Positions 60,504-64,000 of a stretch of 64,000 bases of DNA are shown here, piece by piece; the stretch's first letter is position 1; each line of letters opens with the position of its first letter. A program made the translations under genes and the position numbers. The notes under the pieces are model-generated. The model saw only the letters and a program-made list of their open reading frames with translations. It ran no database searches and was not told the origin of the DNA. Source of the DNA: Candidatus Omnitrophota bacterium (GTDB taxonomy: Bacteria > Hinthialibacterota > Hinthialibacteria > Hinthialibacterales > Hinthialibacteraceae); NCBI GenBank assembly GCA_013177805.1, contig JABLXU010000007.1, forward strand, positions 62,001 through 126,000, given 5' to 3'.

Positions 60504-63122
60504 ATGATGGCAATTGACCTGAACTCGGTTGAAAAACCGGTCCGTTATATTGGCGGCGAATGGAACGCCGTGCTGTCCAAGCCGGAGGCCACGTTGCGTT
60601 TCGCCATCGCCTACCCGGATGTGTACGAAGTGGGCATGTCGTACTTGGGCATCCAGATTCTGTACGGCCTGCTCAACGAACGGCCTTGGATTTGGTGCGA
60701 GCGCTGCTTCGCGCCCTGGACCGACCTGGAAGCGGCCCTGCGTCGGGAGTCATCCCTCCTGGGAACCGTGGAAAGCGGCACCCCCCTGAATCAGTTGGAC
60801 ATTCTCGGATTCTCGCTTCAGCATGAGATGTTGTATACCAACGTATTGACCATGCTGGATCTGGGGGGCCTCCCTCTCGCGGTGAAAGACCGAACGGACG
60901 CGCATCCCCTGGTAATCGCGGGTGGGCCGTGCGCGTACAATCCCATGCCCATGGTGGATTTTATCGACGCCTTCGTCATCGGCGAGGGCGAAGAGGTGGT
61001 CCTGGAGCTGTGTGAACGTGTCCGGGCGTTGAAGCAGGAAGGTGTGGGGCGGCCGGTTCTGCTGGAAGAATTGGGGAAAATCCCGGGTGTGTTTGTTCCC
61101 TCACTCTATGAAAATCAGACGAACCGCCTCGGAGAATGTTTCCCCTGCCAATCCAAGGTGGAAGGCGTGCCGGATGTCGTGGAGAAGCGCGTCATCGCCG
61201 ATTTCGAACATTCGTATTACCCCACGCGCCAGATCGTGCCCAACACCCCGATTGTGCATCACCGGCTGGCCTTGGAGGTGATGCGCGGATGTCCGGGCGG
61301 CTGCCGTTTTTGCCAGGCGGGGTATACCGACCGGCCGGTGCGGGAACGATCGCCGCAACGGTTGATGCGGGACGCGGAGGAAGGGCTGAAGCAAACAGGC
61401 TTTAACGAAATCGGCTTGTTATCGCTTTCCACCGCCGATTACACCCAGTTGCCGGGGCTGTGCGCGGGATTGATCCAGGACTATTTTCCCCAACGGGTGG
61501 CCGTGTCGTTGCCCTCGCTGCGGATCGACAGTTTTCCTTCGCGGGTTACGCAGGAGATCGGCAAGGTGCGGCCGACCGGCCTCACCTTCGCGCCCGAGGC
61601 GGGCACGGAGCGGCTCCGCTGGGCCATCAATAAGTTGATTACGGACGCCGAGATTTACGCCAAGGTGCGGGAATCCATTTCAACGAACCAGGACACGGTG
61701 AAGTTCTATTTCATGGTAGGTCTGCCCACGGAAACCGAGGAAGATCTGCACGGCATCGTCGACCTGGTGTTGAACATCAAAACCATCCTGCGGGAATCGG
61801 GCAAGCGCCGGGCGAAAATCCATGTGGGCATCTCGCCCTTTGTGCCTAAGCCGCACACCGCCTGCCAGTGGTACGGTCAAATTTCTCTGAACGAAATCAC
61901 CCGGCGGATCCATTTCATCGCCTCCCGCTTGAAACCGGCGGGGATCAAGGTCAACTGGCACGATCCCGAGAAAAGCCTGGTGGAAGCCGCGCTTTCCCGG
62001 GCTGACGCGCGGGTGGGCGCGGTGATCCGGCATGCCTGGGAAAACGGGGCGCGGTTTGACGAATGGCAGGAGCATTTTTCGTATTCCCGCTGGGAAGCCG
62101 CGTTTTCCGCGTGTGGCGTGCCGCTGCGGGATTACGCGGCCAAGACGTATGAACAAGAAGATATTCTCCCGTGGGACGCCATCTCCATCCGGGTTTCGAA
62201 GCGGTACTTGTGGCGGGAGTGGGAGAAAACCTTCCGCCAAAAGGAAAGCCGCCATTGCGGCAACGAGATGTGCCGGGTCTGCAAGGTGTGTGATGGGGAG
62301 GAGTTGGTCACGGTGCACGCGGTGGAGGCCACGGCTCCGCCCCGGTCCAAGTACAACATGGAGCACGAGATCGCGGGCGGAATCTTTCATGCCGCGCATC
62401 CGGCGAAGGAGGACATTTCGTCAACCGGTTGCCGCTACCGCTTCCGGTTTAGCAAAACCGGGTCTATGATTTTCGCTTCTCACCACGATCTCTTGATGCT
62501 GATGGAATCGATTTTCCGCCGGGCCGGGGTGCCGTTGGTGTTTACGGAGGGATTTCATCCCCTGCCCAAGTTCACTTTTGCGGCCCCCTTGCCGGTCGGG
62601 GTGGCGGGCGAGTCCGAATATCTGGACGCCGTGCTCCAGAGAGAATACGAACCGGCAGCGCTGGTCAGCCACTTGCGGGCGTTCTGCCCGGACGGTCTCC
62701 GGTTCGAGGAAGCCGGGATTGTGGAAGCGGGGGCGAAGAAGATCACCGCATTGGTTCACGCGTTCCGGTACGCGGTGGTGTGTACCCTGAGCGGTTTGGC
62801 CGAGGCCGCGGTCCGGCCCATGGCGGAAATCCTGGCGCATCCGGAAATGCGGGAGGAGCTCGGCCTGCGGGCCGCGGAAGTGCGGTCCGTCTCCGGCGGT
62901 TCATTCCGGCTGGAATACGTCTGCCGGGTGGTGGAAGGCGGCCGGTACACCAAAGCGGAAACGCTTATTCAAAAACTGGAAACGATGTTGGGACATCCGA
63001 TCCAAATTGACAAAATCATTCGTTTGGGCATATTCTCAGCGGGGGATAATGACGTGCTGGTTCCCCTGATTTCAAATTCTTCTTGGTCGAAACCGGGCCT
63101 CCCATGCAACGCCGAATTCTAG
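60504..63122 (+). CDS. TIGR03960-type radical SAM protein fused to DUF2344
   Basis: 872 residues. The N-terminal 200 form a B12-binding-like fold without an obvious cobalamin DxHxxG motif. The radical SAM core carries Cys263, Cys267 and Cys270 in RGCPGGCRFC, with LTFAPEAGTERLRWAINK and HVGISPFVPKPHTACQW. A Cys-rich middle (NEMCRVCKVCDG) precedes the C-terminal DUF2344 (TIGR03936) domain from about residue 640, YRFRFSKTGSMIFASHHDL. In many bacteria these are two genes next to RNase E/G; here they are one polypeptide, and RNase E/G follows with a 19-base overlap. A function in RNA or ribosome modification is suspected, not shown. AGGA lies 5 bases before the ATG. Confidence 0.9.
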   Translation: MMAIDLNSVEKPVRYIGGEWNAVLSKPEATLRFAIAYPDVYEVGMSYLGIQILYGLLNERPWIWCERCFAPWTDLEAALRRESSLLGTVESGTPLNQLDILGFSLQHEMLYTNVLTMLDLGGLPLAVKDRTDAHPLVIAGGPCAYNPMPMVDFIDAFVIGEGEEVVLELCERVRALKQEGVGRPVLLEELGKIPGVFVPSLYENQTNRLGECFPCQSKVEGVPDVVEKRVIADFEHSYYPTRQIVPNTPIVHHRLALEVMRGCPGGCRFCQAGYTDRPVRERSPQRLMRDAEEGLKQTGFNEIGLLSLSTADYTQLPGLCAGLIQDYFPQRVAVSLPSLRIDSFPSRVTQEIGKVRPTGLTFAPEAGTERLRWAINKLITDAEIYAKVRESISTNQDTVKFYFMVGLPTETEEDLHGIVDLVLNIKTILRESGKRRAKIHVGISPFVPKPHTACQWYGQISLNEITRRIHFIASRLKPAGIKVNWHDPEKSLVEAALSRADARVGAVIRHAWENGARFDEWQEHFSYSRWEAAFSACGVPLRDYAAKTYEQEDILPWDAISIRVSKRYLWREWEKTFRQKESRHCGNEMCRVCKVCDGEELVTVHAVEATAPPRSKYNMEHEIAGGIFHAAHPAKEDISSTGCRYRFRFSKTGSMIFASHHDLLMLMESIFRRAGVPLVFTEGFHPLPKFTFAAPLPVGVAGESEYLDAVLQREYEPAALVSHLRAFCPDGLRFEEAGIVEAGAKKITALVHAFRYAVVCTLSGLAEAAVRPMAEILAHPEMREELGLRAAEVRSVSGGSFRLEYVCRVVEGGRYTKAETLIQKLETMLGHPIQIDKIIRLGIFSAGDNDVLVPLISNSSWSKPGLPCNAEF

Positions 63123-64000
63123 TCAGCGCGGATGATTACGAAATCCGCATAGCCGTCATCGAGAACTCCAAACTGGCGGAATATTTTTTTGAGCGGCGAA
63201 ACGAAGAGCGGATCATCGGCAATATTTACAAAGGCATCGTCACGTCCATCACGCCGGGGATCGATGCCGCGTTCATCGATATCGGCTTGCCGCGGAACGC
63301 GTTTCTTTATGTCAATGATCTTTTGCCCGATATTCAGGACTACGATTTCCTCGAGGATGAAGTGAACGACACGGAGGAGAATGACGAAGCGCCGGCCGTC
63401 AAATCCATGGAATTGCCGCCCGTTTCCATCCGCGACCTGCTCAAGGAAGGGCAGCAGATCCTCATCCAACTTTATAAGGAGCCAATCGGGGCGAAAGGCA
63501 GCCGGGTCACCACCAACATTTCCCTGCCCGGCCGCTACGTGGTGCTGTTGCCCTGCACCCGGCACGTGGGGGTATCCCGGCGCATCGTCGAGGAAGCCGA
63601 GCGGGAGCGCCTGAAACAGATCGTGACCCGGTTGCTGCCGGACCACATGGGCGCAATCATCCGCACCGCGGGCAAAGACCTGGGCGAGGAGGCCTTCCGC
63701 GAAGATCTGGCTCATCTCCAACACGAATGGGAACGGATCAAAGCGAAGCGGGAGACCAGTCCCGCGCCGGCCTTGTTGTACGAAAATCCCAGCATGGTCT
63801 TTTTGCTGATCCAGGACCTGATCAGCGACGGGATCGAGGAAATCGTGGTGGACGATCCCTCCCTCTATTCGGAAATTGTGGAATTCGTGAAGGTCCAGTT
63901 TCCCAAGTCAGTCCACCAGATCACCCTGTATGACGATCCGGCGTCCATTTTCCGCGCCTATGGGATGGAGACCTTCATCAACAACCTGCGCACCCGGAAG
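63104..64000 (+). CDS. rng: Ribonuclease E/G family protein (3' end outside window)
   Basis: The first 299 residues are visible and the frame is open to the window edge. It starts MQRRILVSADDYEIRIAVIE, inside the previous gene's last codons (19-base overlap), then ERIIGNIYKGIVTSITPGID and AAFIDIGLPRNAFLYVNDLL, the S1 RNA-binding domain of RNase E/G. An acidic insertion (about 75-102, EDEVNDTEENDEAPA) splits the S1 domain, and SRVTTNISLPGRYVVLLP and GVSRRIVEEAERERL follow. The catalytic Asp residues should fall just past the window end. This enzyme processes rRNA and mRNA 5' ends. The neighbouring radical SAM-DUF2344 gene is the usual partner. Confidence 0.93.
   Translation, partial: MQRRILVSADDYEIRIAVIENSKLAEYFFERRNEERIIGNIYKGIVTSITPGIDAAFIDIGLPRNAFLYVNDLLPDIQDYDFLEDEVNDTEENDEAPAVKSMELPPVSIRDLLKEGQQILIQLYKEPIGAKGSRVTTNISLPGRYVVLLPCTRHVGVSRRIVEEAERERLKQIVTRLLPDHMGAIIRTAGKDLGEEAFREDLAHLQHEWERIKAKRETSPAPALLYENPSMVFLLIQDLISDGIEEIVVDDPSLYSEIVEFVKVQFPKSVHQITLYDDPASIFRAYGMETFINNLRTRK

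Overview
The window looks like a chromosomal segment of an uncultivated, aerobic, Gram-negative-type bacterium with a GC-rich genome. Pointers are a heme-copper oxidase operon, Lol-type lipoprotein transport genes and a lipoprotein (implying an outer membrane), a Tat-exported Gfo/Idh/MocA oxidoreductase, secreted carbohydrate-active enzymes (a two-domain acetylxylan-esterase-like hydrolase and a GH78 rhamnosidase), a Gld-type ABC system with a DUF4340 protein, and a radical SAM-DUF2344 fusion joined to RNase E/G. This mix is typical of planctomycete-like or candidate-phylum genomes (for example Hydrogenedentes, Sumerlaeota or Hinthialibacterota). That placement is inference from gene content; no rRNA or tRNA gene was seen.

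Layout. 1-1.9 kb: end of a cytochrome c oxidase operon (subunit III, subunit IV, second subunit III). 1.9-7.7 kb: DUF3179 protein, heme O synthase, ApbE, DoxX protein and a Tat oxidoreductase. 8.2-17.9 kb: LolD ATPase, an overlapping polysaccharide operon (two GT4 enzymes and a ligase-TPR protein), a YggT protein, a GT39 enzyme and a LolC/E permease. 18-26 kb: YihY protein, secreted hydrolase, unknown exported protein and sodium:solute symporter. 25.6-31.1 kb (minus strand): methyltransferase, GT2, Wzt-like ATPase, ArgH and DinB. 31.4-37.9 kb: Apt and a sigma-70 factor, divergent O-antigen ligase, PyrF and rhamnosidase. 38-41 kb: a repeat-rich stretch holding an unusual IscA-like protein, a DUF3568 lipoprotein, TlpA and a YdjM-like protein. 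41-45.2 kb: KorAB bracketed by two CBS-domain proteins. 45.4-47.4 kb: HisD and a divergent HisB. 47.6-53.5 kb: two-heme cytochrome c, an unrecognised internally repeated protein, a coiled-coil protein, an SDR epimerase and a DUF362 protein. 53.7-60.2 kb: receiver-ATPase regulator and the Gld-like ABC operon. 60.5-64 kb: radical SAM fusion and the start of RNase E/G.

Genes are tightly packed, and operon neighbours often overlap by 4 bases (ATGA or GTGA). Intergenic DNA carries several families of short dispersed palindromic repeats and 13-20 bp tandem duplications. The observations most worth following are the roughly 31-residue-repeat protein at 48041-48718, the IscA-like gene enclosed by a perfect 28-bp inverted repeat, the divergent HisB, the CBS-Kor-CBS arrangement, and a DinB gene whose only well-placed start codon is ATT.
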